Positions 43,161 to 51,837 of a stretch of 64,000 bases of DNA are shown here, in pieces. The position numbers and the translations under genes were made by a program. The stretch is from the NCBI RefSeq assembly GCF_020733635.1, contig NZ_JAJFZL010000001.1:434001-498000 (forward strand), given 5' to 3'. Positions within the stretch are counted from its first letter, which is position 1. Each line of letters starts with the position of its first letter. The notes under the pieces are model-generated. The model was not told where the DNA came from, made no database searches, and worked only from the letters and a program-made list of their open reading frames with translations. This DNA is from Nocardia spumae. GTDB taxonomy: Bacteria; Actinomycetota; Actinomycetes; Mycobacteriales; Mycobacteriaceae.

Positions 43161-43946
43161 TTACCCGCCGGTAGCGGCCTGCTCGAGCACTATCTTCGCG
43201 CAGCCGGCCGGATCGTCGTAGAACGGGGTGTGGCCGCTGCCGGGCAAGGTGACGTGACGGGCTTCGGGCAGCCAGTGCCGCGCCCGGCGGCTCTGGGTGC
43301 GGTAGGTGAGCAGGATGTCGCGGCTGCCCCAGGCGATCGTGACCGGGACGCGGCCCAAGCGTCCGCCGTCGCGCAGTTTGGCCGTATCGAAGGAGGCCAG
43401 CGCGGGCCGGAAGCCGGGCGCGCGCAGCACGCCGTCGACCGTATCCACCGCGGTCCGGGTGTCCAGGGCCCACGGACGGCCGAAGACGATGCTCAGGAAC
43501 GCGGTGCGCCCGGCCGGTGTGCCGAGGATCGCGGGCAACCGCGAACGCAGCCCCTTGCCGAGGGTGGCGGCCCGGCCCAGGGCCTGCTGGCACCAGATGC
43601 GCCCGGCATCGGACCAGAATCCGATCGGCGAGAACGCCGTGACCGAGCGCGCGATCCCGCGCGCGCCGAGATTCAGCGCGATCAATCCACCCATCGAGTT
43701 ACCCGCCAGGTGCGGGCGCTCGATGCCCTGTTCGGTGAGGAAGGCGTGCAGGGCGTCGGTGAGGGTGTCGACCGTGGTGTGCGGTAGTGGTGCGGACTCC
43801 CCGAATCCCGGAAGGTCGACCGCGATGACATCGAAGCCTGCGGCCAGCGTCTCGATGATCGGTTCCCACACCTGCCAGCGGCTGCCGACGCCGTGGATCA
43901 GGACCAGTGGTGCACCGGTGCCGGCCCGGTGATGATTCAACAGCAT
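43161..43946 (-). CDS. Alpha/beta hydrolase
   Basis: This 261-aa enzyme has LVLIHGVGSRWQVWEP (oxyanion hole), nucleophile elbow LAGNSMGGLIA (Ser in G-N-S-M-G), acid in WGSRDILL and His in GSGHTPFYDD, so the triad is complete. GGGAG seven bases before ATG 43946 selects this start; the open frame reaches 44003. The family covers esterases, haloalkane dehalogenase relatives and C-C hydrolases. The downstream crotonase suggests a small catabolic unit, but no substrate is evident. Confidence 0.85.
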   Translation of the reverse strand: MLLNHHRAGTGAPLVLIHGVGSRWQVWEPIIETLAAGFDVIAVDLPGFGESAPLPHTTVDTLTDALHAFLTEQGIERPHLAGNSMGGLIALNLGARGIARSVTAFSPIGFWSDAGRIWCQQALGRAATLGKGLRSRLPAILGTPAGRTAFLSIVFGRPWALDTRTAVDTVDGVLRAPGFRPALASFDTAKLRDGGRLGRVPVTIAWGSRDILLTYRTQSRRARHWLPEARHVTLPGSGHTPFYDDPAGCAKIVLEQAATGG

Positions 43947-44178
43947 TTCGATACTCCCGCACCGAGACTCGGACGTCGACGAGGAACGGGGACACCCTAG
44001 CAATCATTGGCGTAACGCCAACAGATGCCGGGCCGGGAAATCGCCGTTGTGAAGCCTCCGATTTCACGGACTCGGACTGTCGCGACGCCGCGTGATGCGG
44101 CAGTATCACCACCGCGCCTCGCGCCCGGTCGTGCCGGGGGTGTCGCCATAGCTGATACGCCTGAGAATTGAGGAACAG

Positions 44179-44511
44179 TTGAGGATTTCGCTGATCGCCG
44201 CCGTCTGCATCGCGCTGCCACTGCTGGGCGCCTGCAGCTCCGACAAGGACTCGCAGCCGACCATCACCCAGGCCGACCTGTCGAAGTCCCTGCAGTCCAG
44301 CGGCCTCAAGGACGCGAAGCTCGCCGATTGCGCCGCGAAGCTCTACGTGGACGAGGGCATCTCCCAGGAAGGGCTGCGCAAGATGACCAAACCGGGTAAC
44401 ACCGCGCAGGTCACCGATGGTTCCATGGGCGGTCTGAGTAAAGACGACTCCGACAAGGCCCGGGCGGCCACCCAGAAGATCGCCACCGAATGCGTGGCCT
44501 CCCCGCAGTAG
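44179..44511 (+). CDS. Small putative lipoprotein
   Basis: The 110-aa protein begins MRISLIAAVCIALPLLGAC, a signal peptide ending in a lipobox with lipidated C19. The mature part is polar and helical with two further Cys (ADCAAKL and ATECVAS) that may form a disulfide. The start is TTG at 44179, with GAGGAA close upstream. No family is recognised beyond small actinobacterial lipoproteins. A terminator hairpin follows 18 bp after the stop. Confidence 0.7.
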   Translation: MRISLIAAVCIALPLLGACSSDKDSQPTITQADLSKSLQSSGLKDAKLADCAAKLYVDEGISQEGLRKMTKPGNTAQVTDGSMGGLSKDDSDKARAATQKIATECVASPQ

Positions 44512-44528
44512 CTCACTGCGCGAAAGAG

Positions 44529-44561
44529 CCCTCCGGCCAACGGGATTCGTCGGCCGGAGGG
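44529..44561 (+). terminator. Terminator after the small lipoprotein gene
   Basis: Bases 44529-44538 and 44552-44561 form a perfect 10-bp stem with a 13-nt loop, starting 18 bp after the stop. Confidence 0.7.
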
Positions 44562-44636
44562 GCCGGTGACGCCGCCGCGACCGGACGGTTCCGCGCCGAT
44601 CCGGGCGGGTGGCCGTCACGCGATCTACCGTGGAGT

Positions 44637-45416
44637 ATGGCCACAACGGAGTACCAGCACATTCTCTTCGCGCGCGACGGCGACACCGTGCGCATCACCA
44701 TGAACCGACCGGATCGGCGCAATGCGCTCTCGGCTGATCATCTCGCCGAATTGCTGACGGCCTTCCGGGCGGCCGGGGACACCGATGCCACGGGTATCGT
44801 GCTGGCGGCCAACGGTCCGGTGTTCTCCGCGGGACACGATTTCGCCGATGTCGCCGCTCGCGATCTGCTCGGCGTCCGCGATCTGCTCGTGCTCTGCACG
44901 CAGGTCATGACCACCGTCGAAGCGGTGCCGCAGGTGGTGGTGGCGCGCGTGCACGGGCTGGCCACCGCCGCCGGATGCCAACTCGTCGCCTCCTGCGATC
45001 TCGCCGTGGCCGCGGAATCGGCCGGATTCGCACTGCCCGGCGGTAAGGGCGGGTGGTTCTGCCACACTCCGGCCGTCCCCGTGGCGCGCGCGATCGGCCG
45101 CAAACGCCTGATGGAACTGGCCCTGACCGGTGACCCGGTCGACGCGGCCACCGCCGCCGAGTGGGGCCTGATCAACCGTGCCGTCCCCGACGCCGACCTC
45201 GACGCGGCGGTCGACGACCTCCTCACCCGCGCCACCCGGGGCAGCCGAGCCGGCAAGGCCCTCGGCAAGCGCACCCTCTACGCCCAGCTCGACCGCCCGG
45301 AAGCCGACGCCTACACCCTCGCGGTGGAGGTCATGGCCGCGGCCTCCCAGCTGCCCGGCGCCCGCGAGGGAATGGACGCCTTCCTGCACAAGCGCACCCC
45401 GATCTGGCCGGACTAG
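44637..45416 (+). CDS. Enoyl-CoA hydratase-related protein (crotonase fold)
   Basis: This 259-aa protein has the crotonase layout: ITMNRPDRRNALSADHL, VLAANGPVFSAGHDFADV and VHGLATAAGCQLVASCDL form the oxyanion hole. The usual catalytic Glu positions read GFALPGGKGGWFCHTP, as in ECHDC3-like members that lack both Glu, so hydratase activity is doubtful. ATG at 44637. It is convergent with a P450 gene, stops 26 bp apart. Confidence 0.83.
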   Translation: MATTEYQHILFARDGDTVRITMNRPDRRNALSADHLAELLTAFRAAGDTDATGIVLAANGPVFSAGHDFADVAARDLLGVRDLLVLCTQVMTTVEAVPQVVVARVHGLATAAGCQLVASCDLAVAAESAGFALPGGKGGWFCHTPAVPVARAIGRKRLMELALTGDPVDAATAAEWGLINRAVPDADLDAAVDDLLTRATRGSRAGKALGKRTLYAQLDRPEADAYTLAVEVMAAASQLPGAREGMDAFLHKRTPIWPD

Positions 45417-45441
45417 GCGCCGATTCCCGGACCGGTCGCGG

Positions 45442-46710
45442 CTACCCGGGCACGTTGTCGATATTCAGCGGTGGGGTGGGCGGGAAGGTCACCGGCAGCG
45501 CCGTCAGTGCTCGATGGAACGGCCCCGGACGTCGGCTGGTCGCACCGTCGTCCGCCGCGAGGCGGATCTCGGGCAGCGCGTCCAGGAGCTGGTCGATCGC
45601 GTCCTGGGCGATCAGATAGGCCAGCGACTGTGCCGGGCAGGCGTGCGGGCCGATGCCCCACGCCAAGTGAGACCGATTGCCGGTCATATCGTCGCCGCGG
45701 ATCGCCGGATCGTTGTTGCAGGCCGCCATGCTGATCACCACCGGCTGATTGGCCGGCAACCAGACATCGTCGATGAGAATCGGCTGACGCGGGTAGGTGA
45801 TCAGCAGATTCGCCAGCGGGGGATCGTCGAACAAGACCTCGTCCACCGCGTCGCGCGAGGACAGATTCCCGCCCAGCACACTGCCGCCGAAACGGCTGTC
45901 GCGCAGGACGAGCAGCAGTGTGTTGGCGATCAGATTCAGTTCGAATTCGATTCCCGCGCCGTAGATCTGGGAGATGTGGTGCGAGACTTCGATGTCGTCC
46001 AGAGCGGAGCCGTGCTGCTGCAGCACCGAGGTGATGTCGTTGCCGGGCTCCGCTCGTTTGAGCGTCACCAGGTTCATCAGTGCCTCGCCGAGCATGCGGT
46101 TGCCCTGCTCCGCGTCGACACCTTCGAGCAGCGCGGCCGTACCGGCCGCGACCTGACCGCCGATCTCCGGCGGGCAGCCGAGCATGAAGTTCACGAGTTC
46201 GAAGACGAGCGGATAGATGTACTGCGTGATCAGTTCCGCGTGGCCGTCCTCGCAGAAGCGGTTGATCAGGGGCAGCGCGGACTTTTCGACGGCCTCGCGC
46301 AGCGCGTAGAGATCCACGGCGTCGATGCTCGCCGTGATGGCCTGCCGATATCGGTGAAAATCGGCGCCGGTACTTCTGCTGGCCATCGGCCGCCATTCCA
46401 GCAGCGGAAGGATCGGGCAGTCTCTGGGGACCGTCTGCTGCCACTGGCGTGGATCCGCGGGAAAGTGCTCGGGGTCGTTGAGAATTCGGACCGCGGTGTG
46501 ATACCCGATCACCAGCGTCGCGGGAACGTCCGGAGCCAGTTCGACCGGGGCGAGCGAGCCGTACCGGCTGCGCATTTCGCGGTAGACCCGGTGCGGGTCA
46601 TCGGAGAAGTCCGGGGTGTGCAACGCCACTCGCGGACCGTCGTTGCTGGTCGGTGAGCTGTGGGAAATCGGGCACATCGGCGGGCGGGTCGGGAACTGCG
46701 ACGTACTCAT
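45442..46710 (-). CDS. Cytochrome P450 with degenerate ExxR and I-helix motifs
   Basis: The 422-aa protein has the heme-thiolate loop LAWGIGPHACPAQSLA with ligand C358. Two other hallmarks are altered. The K-helix ExxR reads DEVLFDDP, so Arg is replaced by Phe, and the I-helix reads YGAGIEFELNLI without the usual acid-Thr pair. Loss of ExxR is known in CYP157-type actinobacterial P450s. It may need an unusual oxygen-activation route or have another role. GGAG six bases upstream supports ATG 46710. A kinase-like gene lies 156 bp upstream on the same strand. Confidence 0.85.
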   Translation of the reverse strand: MSTSQFPTRPPMCPISHSSPTSNDGPRVALHTPDFSDDPHRVYREMRSRYGSLAPVELAPDVPATLVIGYHTAVRILNDPEHFPADPRQWQQTVPRDCPILPLLEWRPMASRSTGADFHRYRQAITASIDAVDLYALREAVEKSALPLINRFCEDGHAELITQYIYPLVFELVNFMLGCPPEIGGQVAAGTAALLEGVDAEQGNRMLGEALMNLVTLKRAEPGNDITSVLQQHGSALDDIEVSHHISQIYGAGIEFELNLIANTLLLVLRDSRFGGSVLGGNLSSRDAVDEVLFDDPPLANLLITYPRQPILIDDVWLPANQPVVISMAACNNDPAIRGDDMTGNRSHLAWGIGPHACPAQSLAYLIAQDAIDQLLDALPEIRLAADDGATSRRPGPFHRALTALPVTFPPTPPLNIDNVPG

Positions 46711-46866
46711 CAACTACTCCAGTTGTCGGATGGCGCGCTGAATCTGTGTCGTGACCACCCCGGACGACCCTGGCCGGGGTGACCCGACGCAATGCGATGA
46801 CTGTTCGTCCGAAAGCGTTGTGGCAGAGAAAATTTCGCGATCCGCCACGTCGCTCCGGTGTGGGTG

Positions 46867-48039
46867 TTACACGTCCAGGGCGGTCAGCGAATCGAGATCG
46901 TCGATCGCCGTGGTGATGCGGCGCAACAATGTCAGGCAGGTCTCGTCCGTCTGCATCCTCGGTTGATAGCTCGCGCGGCCGATCGTGAAAGCCCAAGCGG
47001 CGTAGGCGAACATCGACTGCTGCCGATAGAGCAGCCAGGCATCCTCGAATGCGGGCGGTTTACCGCCGGCCCGCCCCAGCTCGTCCAGATAGGCCGCGAG
47101 CAGGTCCCTGTCCCACACCCGGCGGTCTTCCGGCTCGCATCCGGAATTCACGGTATAGGCGAAATCATGTGCCCAGCCGCCCCGCATGACGACCTGCCAG
47201 TCCACGAAACCCATTCGGCCACTGTCGGTTCGGTAGGTCTGGCCGATATGGGGATCACCGTGCAGCAGCGTCGGGGGAATGTCGTCCGTCGCGATGGTGA
47301 CCGCCCGCTCGACACCTGCCCACAGTCGTTCGCTGCGACCGTGCAACGCCTCCGGGACGACCTCCTCCGCGCGCCGGAGCCCCACCTCGCACCGCTTCTT
47401 CATATCGATCGCCGAGAGGTACACGTCCAGCATGTATGCCGGAGTGTTGAGCGCCTCGATCGACTCGGATTCCCAGAACGTGCCGTGCAGCCGGGCGAGG
47501 TTGCGGACCAGGTCCTCGGCCTGCTCGCGAGTGATCGACGCCGTCGGCTCGCTGAAGACCGCTCCGCGCGTCGCGGCGATATCCTCCATCAGCGCGATCG
47601 ACCGCCACGATGCCGGATCGGACGCCCCCCAGTATCCGATCGGCGCCTCGATATCGACCGCGGGCCGGAAGTCGCGGAAGAACCGGGTCTCCCCGTCGAT
47701 CATCTTTCCGCCACCCAGCAGGATGCGCTGCGCGAACGTCGTGGTGGTCTTGGCGAACAACGCTGTCGGCAACCCGGCCCCGGCCCCGGCATCGTTGTAC
47801 TCGACCCGGATCGCGACCCGTGTCGACGTGCCGCTACTGCCGTTGGATGTTTCGAGTGCGGTCACCTCGGCGCCGGGAATATCGCCGCACAGAACCGCGG
47901 TGAGCCATTCGGGAGTGAGATGATCGCCGGAGATCGGCACATCCTCGCGGGCGCGCGCTTTCGGTCCCAGAATCTTCTCGCCGAGCATCCGAGTACCGAC
48001 GGTCGCGGATCGACCCAGCAACCAGACCTTGTGATTCAC
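46867..48039 (-). CDS. Aminoglycoside/ecdysteroid-kinase-like phosphotransferase
   Basis: The ~390-aa protein has the APH-type kinase fold. The catalytic loop reads LLHGDPHIGQTY, with Asp present but Gln where the metal-binding Asn usually stands (HGD-x4-N). A metal Asp follows in MGFVDWQVV. The N-terminal Gly-rich STRVAIRVEY and FAKTTT lobe looks intact. Such proteins phosphorylate hydroxylated small molecules. Upstream of a P450 on the same strand, it could act on the hydroxylated product; this is speculation. GTG at 48039 is the most likely start; ATG at 48114 would add an odd Ala/Val-rich leader. Confidence 0.75.
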   Translation of the reverse strand: MNHKVWLLGRSATVGTRMLGEKILGPKARAREDVPISGDHLTPEWLTAVLCGDIPGAEVTALETSNGSSGTSTRVAIRVEYNDAGAGAGLPTALFAKTTTTFAQRILLGGGKMIDGETRFFRDFRPAVDIEAPIGYWGASDPASWRSIALMEDIAATRGAVFSEPTASITREQAEDLVRNLARLHGTFWESESIEALNTPAYMLDVYLSAIDMKKRCEVGLRRAEEVVPEALHGRSERLWAGVERAVTIATDDIPPTLLHGDPHIGQTYRTDSGRMGFVDWQVVMRGGWAHDFAYTVNSGCEPEDRRVWDRDLLAAYLDELGRAGGKPPAFEDAWLLYRQQSMFAYAAWAFTIGRASYQPRMQTDETCLTLLRRITTAIDDLDSLTALDV

Positions 48040-48396
48040 GCGCGTATCTCGATTCCGCTGTACGACAACAATTATCAGAGCAAACGACGCTCCGGCTCGC
48101 GGCGCCGGAAGCACAGTACCTTACCTGTGTCGAATGTGTTGCCCGACAACGAAATAACGAAAAATCCCGATTCTTCCGCAAACTACATACGGACAAGTCG
48201 GATCAAGCGGCAACTATTCGGTTGATGTGTCGCGGGTGCCGCGTTATCGCGGCGTGGGAGTCGCCCGGTGGTGGAGCGATCGAAGGGGCGCACACGGTCA
48301 TGGGCGGATCGCCCTCACGGTGGCACCGGCCTGACCGCGCTGGAGGAGCTGCGAGAAGGTGTCGGCGGTCTCGGGCGTACACCTCGTGGACTCGGC
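48040..48396. other. 357-bp intergenic region
   Basis: No convincing gene is present. Around 48100-48230 the GC content drops (AATAACGAAAAATCCCG near 48150), which probably holds the promoter of the kinase-like gene. The rest is GC-rich up to the terminator at 48397. Confidence 0.5.
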
Positions 48397-48432
48397 GCCG
48401 CGGACGTGCTGAGCTCTCAGCACGTCCGCGGC
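48397..48432 (-). terminator. Terminator, 17-bp perfect palindrome
   Basis: Bases 48397-48413 and 48416-48432 are exact reverse complements with only CT between, so the real loop will be larger. It lies 26 bp beyond the stop at 48458. Confidence 0.8.
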
Positions 48433-48457
48433 GGATTCCGAGGGTCCTGGGTGCCGG

Positions 48458-48748
48458 TTACGCGCCCGGGGTCTGCTCGGCGAGGATGAAGGTGCCCTGG
48501 CCGTTCGGGTCGAGCCCGGTGTCGAGGATCTTGTCGTCGAGGAAGGCGGCGACCTGCTCGTCGACGAAGACTCGCGGACCCTCCGGGTTCAGCACCTGAT
48601 CCTGTTCGGCAGGACCCGCGGCGACCGCGACCTGCAATGTTTCGGCCCCGTCGGTCGAGGTGATGCGAAGTCCGGCTTCGGTCGGCATGCCGTCTGCGGA
48701 GGTGATGGTGCGGACGGCCTCGATGGCGTTGGGCGTGAGCATCAGCAT
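48458..48748 (-). CDS. HesB/IscA-like protein without cysteines
   Basis: The 96-aa protein aligns with short HesB-like proteins: LTPNAIEAVRTITSADGMPTEAGLRI, PRVFVDEQVAAFLDDKILD and GTFILAEQ. A true IscA/ErpA carries three conserved Cys that bind iron-sulfur clusters; here there is no Cys at all, so cluster transfer is unlikely. Such Cys-less forms are common in actinobacteria and are not characterised. AAGGAAA precedes ATG 48748; a second ATG at 48742 is possible. A terminator follows. Confidence 0.75.
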   Translation of the reverse strand: MLMLTPNAIEAVRTITSADGMPTEAGLRITSTDGAETLQVAVAAGPAEQDQVLNPEGPRVFVDEQVAAFLDDKILDTGLDPNGQGTFILAEQTPGA

Positions 48749-48975
48749 CTGTTCGGTTTCCTTCCACCGTCGTCGTGATCGGTTGGGGTTGGTGCGAACT
48801 GTCTGTGTCGCGTGCCGGCCTCGAACTGGTCGTCGGACATCGTCGACACCGGACTCTTCGGGAGGGGTAGCCACGAATCGGCTCGACTAACCTCCTGCGC
48901 GATCTTTATCGGCAGCGGTTCTCCGAGGCCGGCCCGGCGGGCGGGAATCGCGAAAACGTATCGCAATTCGATGTG

Positions 48976-49004
48976 CCGCTATATGATGGCACGATATATA
49001 GCGG
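48976..49004. promoter_or_regulatory. Inverted repeat in an AT-rich promoter
   Basis: CCGCTATAT (48976-48984) and ATATAGCGG (48996-49004) are exact inverted copies 11 bp apart. They lie 59 bp before the 49063 gene in an otherwise gene-free 314-bp region (48749-49062), and may hold a -10 element and an operator. Confidence 0.4.
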
Positions 49005-49062
49005 TGAGTCTGTGGACGTCGTCGGCGGCTCCCCTGGATGAATCCACCCGAGTAGGAAACGA

Positions 49063-49560
49063 ATGAACTCAGCGATATCCGGCCGCGTGGTGCGGCGCTC
49101 CCTCGCGAGCGCGGTCGCGGCATCCGCGCTCGTCCTGATGCCGATCGGCGCTGTGGCTGTGCCCGCGGCGGCCGACCCGGTAGCCCTCGAATACGCTGAT
49201 GGCATCGATGCCACCGGTCTACTGGACAAGCCCGATTCGAACGCGCACGGTAAGCCCGATTCGCACAGGTCCGATAGGCCCGATTCGCACCGACCGGGTA
49301 AGCCCGAGTCGCGCCGGCACGATAAGCCGAACCCCCCCAAATCCACGCCCAAGCCGGGACGTCCGCGTCCACAGTGGCCCGACAGCGATCACCGCGACCG
49401 GCACGACGAGTACAACCAGTACAACGAGTACAACCGGTACAACGACTACGACGACGACTATTTCGACCGGGGCCCGGCCGTGCCGCCGCTCCCGGCCACC
49501 GGTAGCGCGATGCCGCAACTCCCGGGGCTCCCGCTGCTCTCGTGGCCACCGGTCGGCTGA
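49063..49560 (+). CDS. Secreted low-complexity protein with KPDSHR and Tyr-Asn repeats
   Basis: The 165-aa product starts at ATG 49063 (AGGAAACG upstream) with a signal peptide (residues ~1-37, cleavage near AAA-DP). The mature part has two repeat types: a basic/polar set (DKPDSNAHGKPDSHRSDRPD and variants, ~55-95) and an aromatic set (EYNQYNEYNRYNDYDDDYF, ~120-140). A Pro/Leu-rich C-terminus ends LPLLSWPPVG. No domain is recognised. The composition suggests a disordered cell-wall or extracellular protein. A second, unrelated repetitive secreted protein lies at 39893. Confidence 0.65.
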   Translation: MNSAISGRVVRRSLASAVAASALVLMPIGAVAVPAAADPVALEYADGIDATGLLDKPDSNAHGKPDSHRSDRPDSHRPGKPESRRHDKPNPPKSTPKPGRPRPQWPDSDHRDRHDEYNQYNEYNRYNDYDDDYFDRGPAVPPLPATGSAMPQLPGLPLLSWPPVG

Positions 49561-49633
49561 ACAGGGTCGAGGACGCTGCAGGAATCCGGTGGGAAGTTCG
49601 AAAACCCCTGATCGATGGGTCTTTTCGAGAGAG

Positions 49634-49704
49634 AGCCGGTGACGGGAATCGAACCCGCACTCTCAGCTTGGGAAGCTGATGTTCTACCACTAAACTACAC
49701 CGGC
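49634..49704 (-). tRNA. tRNA-Gly (CCC)
   Basis: On the minus strand a complete 71-nt cloverleaf can be drawn. The acceptor stem is GCCGGTG paired with CACCGGC. The D arm contains TAGTTTAGTGGTAGA. The anticodon stem TCAGC/GCTGA encloses TTCCCAA with anticodon CCC, and the T arm is GCGGGTTCGATTCCCGT. The discriminator is T, and CCA is not encoded. It decodes GGG glycine codons. Confidence 0.95.
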
Positions 49705-49849
49705 CGGTGCCACAGGGGCGCTGCAGAGAAGATAGCAGACCCGGAGCCTGGCCGCGCAAATTAGCAGGTAGATGACTTCGAGCGGCGCAGGCTGCGCGGG
49801 TGCGGATCGGTGGTCGTCACATTCGGCGGCAGTCGGTCGCGCGCGGTGG

Positions 49850-50311
49850 TCAAGGCTGCGGCCGACCCACATTTCCGCGCCAGGAACCGGTTTCCCGATC
49901 TCGCGATTCGATGAAATCTCGGAACCGCTTCAGATCACCCTTGACCCGGCGGTCCAGCACGCCGAGCTTGTCGGCGACGTTCTCCACGAAACCGTCGGGA
50001 TCGATGTCCATTTGAGCGGTCACGCGAGTCGTGGTGTCGTCGAGCCGGTGAAAGGTGACGACACCCGAGTGCTGAGGTCCGATCTCGGAGGTCCACGAAA
50101 CGCGTTCGTCCGGATGCTGTTCGGTGATGCGCGCGTCGAATTCCCTTGTCGCTCCGGCCACTTCGACCGTCCAGTGCGTGTGGGTGTCGTCGAGTTGCTC
50201 GACTCGGCTCACCCCCTGCATGAATTCGGGGAACGATTCGAACTGGGTCCACTGGTTGTACGCGGTCGTGACCGGAACGTGGACGTCGACCGATTCGGTA
50301 ACTGTCGTCAT
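49850..50311 (-). CDS. SRPBCC/START-like (polyketide cyclase-type) protein
   Basis: The 153-aa protein starts MTTVTESVDVHVPVTTAYNQWTQFESFPEFM, the typical SRPBCC N-terminus, followed by the beta-sheet/helix-grip pattern (ATREFDARITEQHPDERVSWTS) and a C-terminal helix. Such proteins bind hydrophobic ligands. The group with YNQW...FPEFM is common in actinobacteria and often stress-related, but has no assigned reaction. GAGGAGG precedes ATG 50311. Confidence 0.85.
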   Translation of the reverse strand: MTTVTESVDVHVPVTTAYNQWTQFESFPEFMQGVSRVEQLDDTHTHWTVEVAGATREFDARITEQHPDERVSWTSEIGPQHSGVVTFHRLDDTTTRVTAQMDIDPDGFVENVADKLGVLDRRVKGDLKRFRDFIESRDRETGSWRGNVGRPQP

Positions 50312-50406
50312 GATGGTCCTCCTCTGGAATTGGCGGCCAACGTATGACGCCATACCCGTGTCGCCCGTTCGTACACCACTCGGACCGGCACGCGCCGAGC
50401 GTCGGC

Positions 50407-51816
50407 TCAGTGCCGGGTGGCCAGTGCGGCGGCGATGACCTGCGCGGCTGCCGGATATCCACTCGGGTCGGGGCCGGAGAAGTTCACGCGCAGATAGTCG
50501 CCCGACGGCTCGGCGGGGAACCAGCCATGACCGGAGGCCACGTAAACGCCGCGCGCCTCGCAGTCACGGACGAGGCGGTCGGTATCCGTATTATCGGGAA
50601 GTCGTGCCCACAGATGAAGGCCGCCCGGAGGGACATGGTCCAACAGAAGCTGCGGGGCGTACTCGGCCAGGCTGTCGACGAGCAGGTCACGGCGCTGGCG
50701 CAATTGGCTACGGAGTCGGCGAAGGTGGGTCTTCCAGCCGGGATCGGTGAGGACCTCGAGCGCGGCTTGCTGGAGGAGCCCGCTCACGTACATGGACTCG
50801 GCGGACTGATCCGCCACGATCCGTGCGTGAGCCGGACCGCGAGCGATGACGGCGCCGATCCGCACCGCCGGCGACATGCTCTTGGTGAGCGACCGGACAT
50901 ACACGACGTGTCCCGCGGTGTCGTGGGCCGCCACCGGTTGTGGGTCGGTGTCTATCCCGAAATCGTGGGCCCAGTCATCCTCGACGAGGAACGCTCCGTG
51001 GGATTCGACGACCCCCAGGATGGCCTCGGCGCGATCGGACGACCATTGTGCCCCAGTGGGATTCGCGTAGTTCGGCTGGGCGTAGAAGGCCCTGGCGCCG
51101 GTGTCGCGAACGATGCGGTCCAGTCCTTCCGGATCGGGTCCGTGCGCGTCGCTCGGCACCGGAACCAGCCGGACGCCGGCCTGGTGCGCGGCGCGGATCG
51201 CGCCCCAGTACGTCGGCGATTCGATCAGTAGCGGTTGGCCGGGGGCTACCAACGCGCGGAATATCGAAGTCAGTCCGCTCTGGCTGCCCGGAACGATCAC
51301 GACATCGTTGGCCGTGGGCGCGGCCAGGCCGGCGGGTGTCATACCGGCCAGCTCGGCCGCGAACCAGTTCCGGAGGTCGCTGAGCCCCGTCGAGGCAGGC
51401 AGTGAGGTTGCCGCCGGCCCTCTGGCCGCGCGCGCCAGCGATGCCCGAATAAGCCGCTGCGGCAACAGATCCGGCTCGGGATAGCCGGAATGCAAAGCCT
51501 GTGCGTCGGGCGGCGCGAGGCGGAGGGTTCCACCCGGACTCGACAACCTGCGGCGCGGCGTCCCCAGAGCTGCGGTCTGCCAGCCGAAATCCTGCGGACG
51601 CACCCGCCGCGGAGTCCGAACGAAACAACCGACCCCCGGACGGCTTTCGACGAGGCCCTCGGCGACCAGGGTGCGAAGGGCCTTCTGAACGGTTCCCGGA
51701 CCCGCGCCGTACTCGGCCACCAGTTGTCGCGTGGAGGGCAGCCGGGCGCCGGGAGCGACAGTGGAGACCCAGGCCCGTAGGCCATCGGCAATCCGCGTAC
51801 TGCTATCGTTGAACAT
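50407..51816 (-). CDS. MocR-type regulator (GntR HTH fused to aminotransferase domain)
   Basis: The 469-aa protein has an N-terminal GntR winged helix (residues ~5-70, RLPSTRQLVAEYGAGPGTVQKALRTL) and a fold-type-I aminotransferase domain. The PLP region includes FYAQPNYANPTGAQW, LVEDDWAHDFG and the Schiff-base Lys in VRSLTKSMSPAVRIG. MocR proteins use PLP or amines to control a divergent gene. The neighbour here is an EamA transporter whose start is only 28 bp away, probably its target. ATG at 51816 is required for a complete HTH. A TACTAT box ends 8 bases before the ATG, suggesting a leaderless mRNA. Confidence 0.9.
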   Translation of the reverse strand: MFNDSSTRIADGLRAWVSTVAPGARLPSTRQLVAEYGAGPGTVQKALRTLVAEGLVESRPGVGCFVRTPRRVRPQDFGWQTAALGTPRRRLSSPGGTLRLAPPDAQALHSGYPEPDLLPQRLIRASLARAARGPAATSLPASTGLSDLRNWFAAELAGMTPAGLAAPTANDVVIVPGSQSGLTSIFRALVAPGQPLLIESPTYWGAIRAAHQAGVRLVPVPSDAHGPDPEGLDRIVRDTGARAFYAQPNYANPTGAQWSSDRAEAILGVVESHGAFLVEDDWAHDFGIDTDPQPVAAHDTAGHVVYVRSLTKSMSPAVRIGAVIARGPAHARIVADQSAESMYVSGLLQQAALEVLTDPGWKTHLRRLRSQLRQRRDLLVDSLAEYAPQLLLDHVPPGGLHLWARLPDNTDTDRLVRDCEARGVYVASGHGWFPAEPSGDYLRVNFSGPDPSGYPAAAQVIAAALATRH

Positions 51817-51827
51817 GTCAATACATA

Positions 51828-51837
51828 GTAGCGCTAC
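51828..51837. promoter_or_regulatory. Palindrome in the MocR/EamA divergent promoter
   Basis: GTAGCGCTAC is a perfect 10-bp palindrome midway between the two divergent starts. It overlaps the TACTAT-like -10 element of the MocR gene, so it is a candidate autoregulatory site. Confidence 0.5.

Noticed and set aside
49634..49704. tRNA as an attachment site for an integrated element
   Set aside because: I saw no integrase gene and no repeated copy of the tRNA 3' end in the window.
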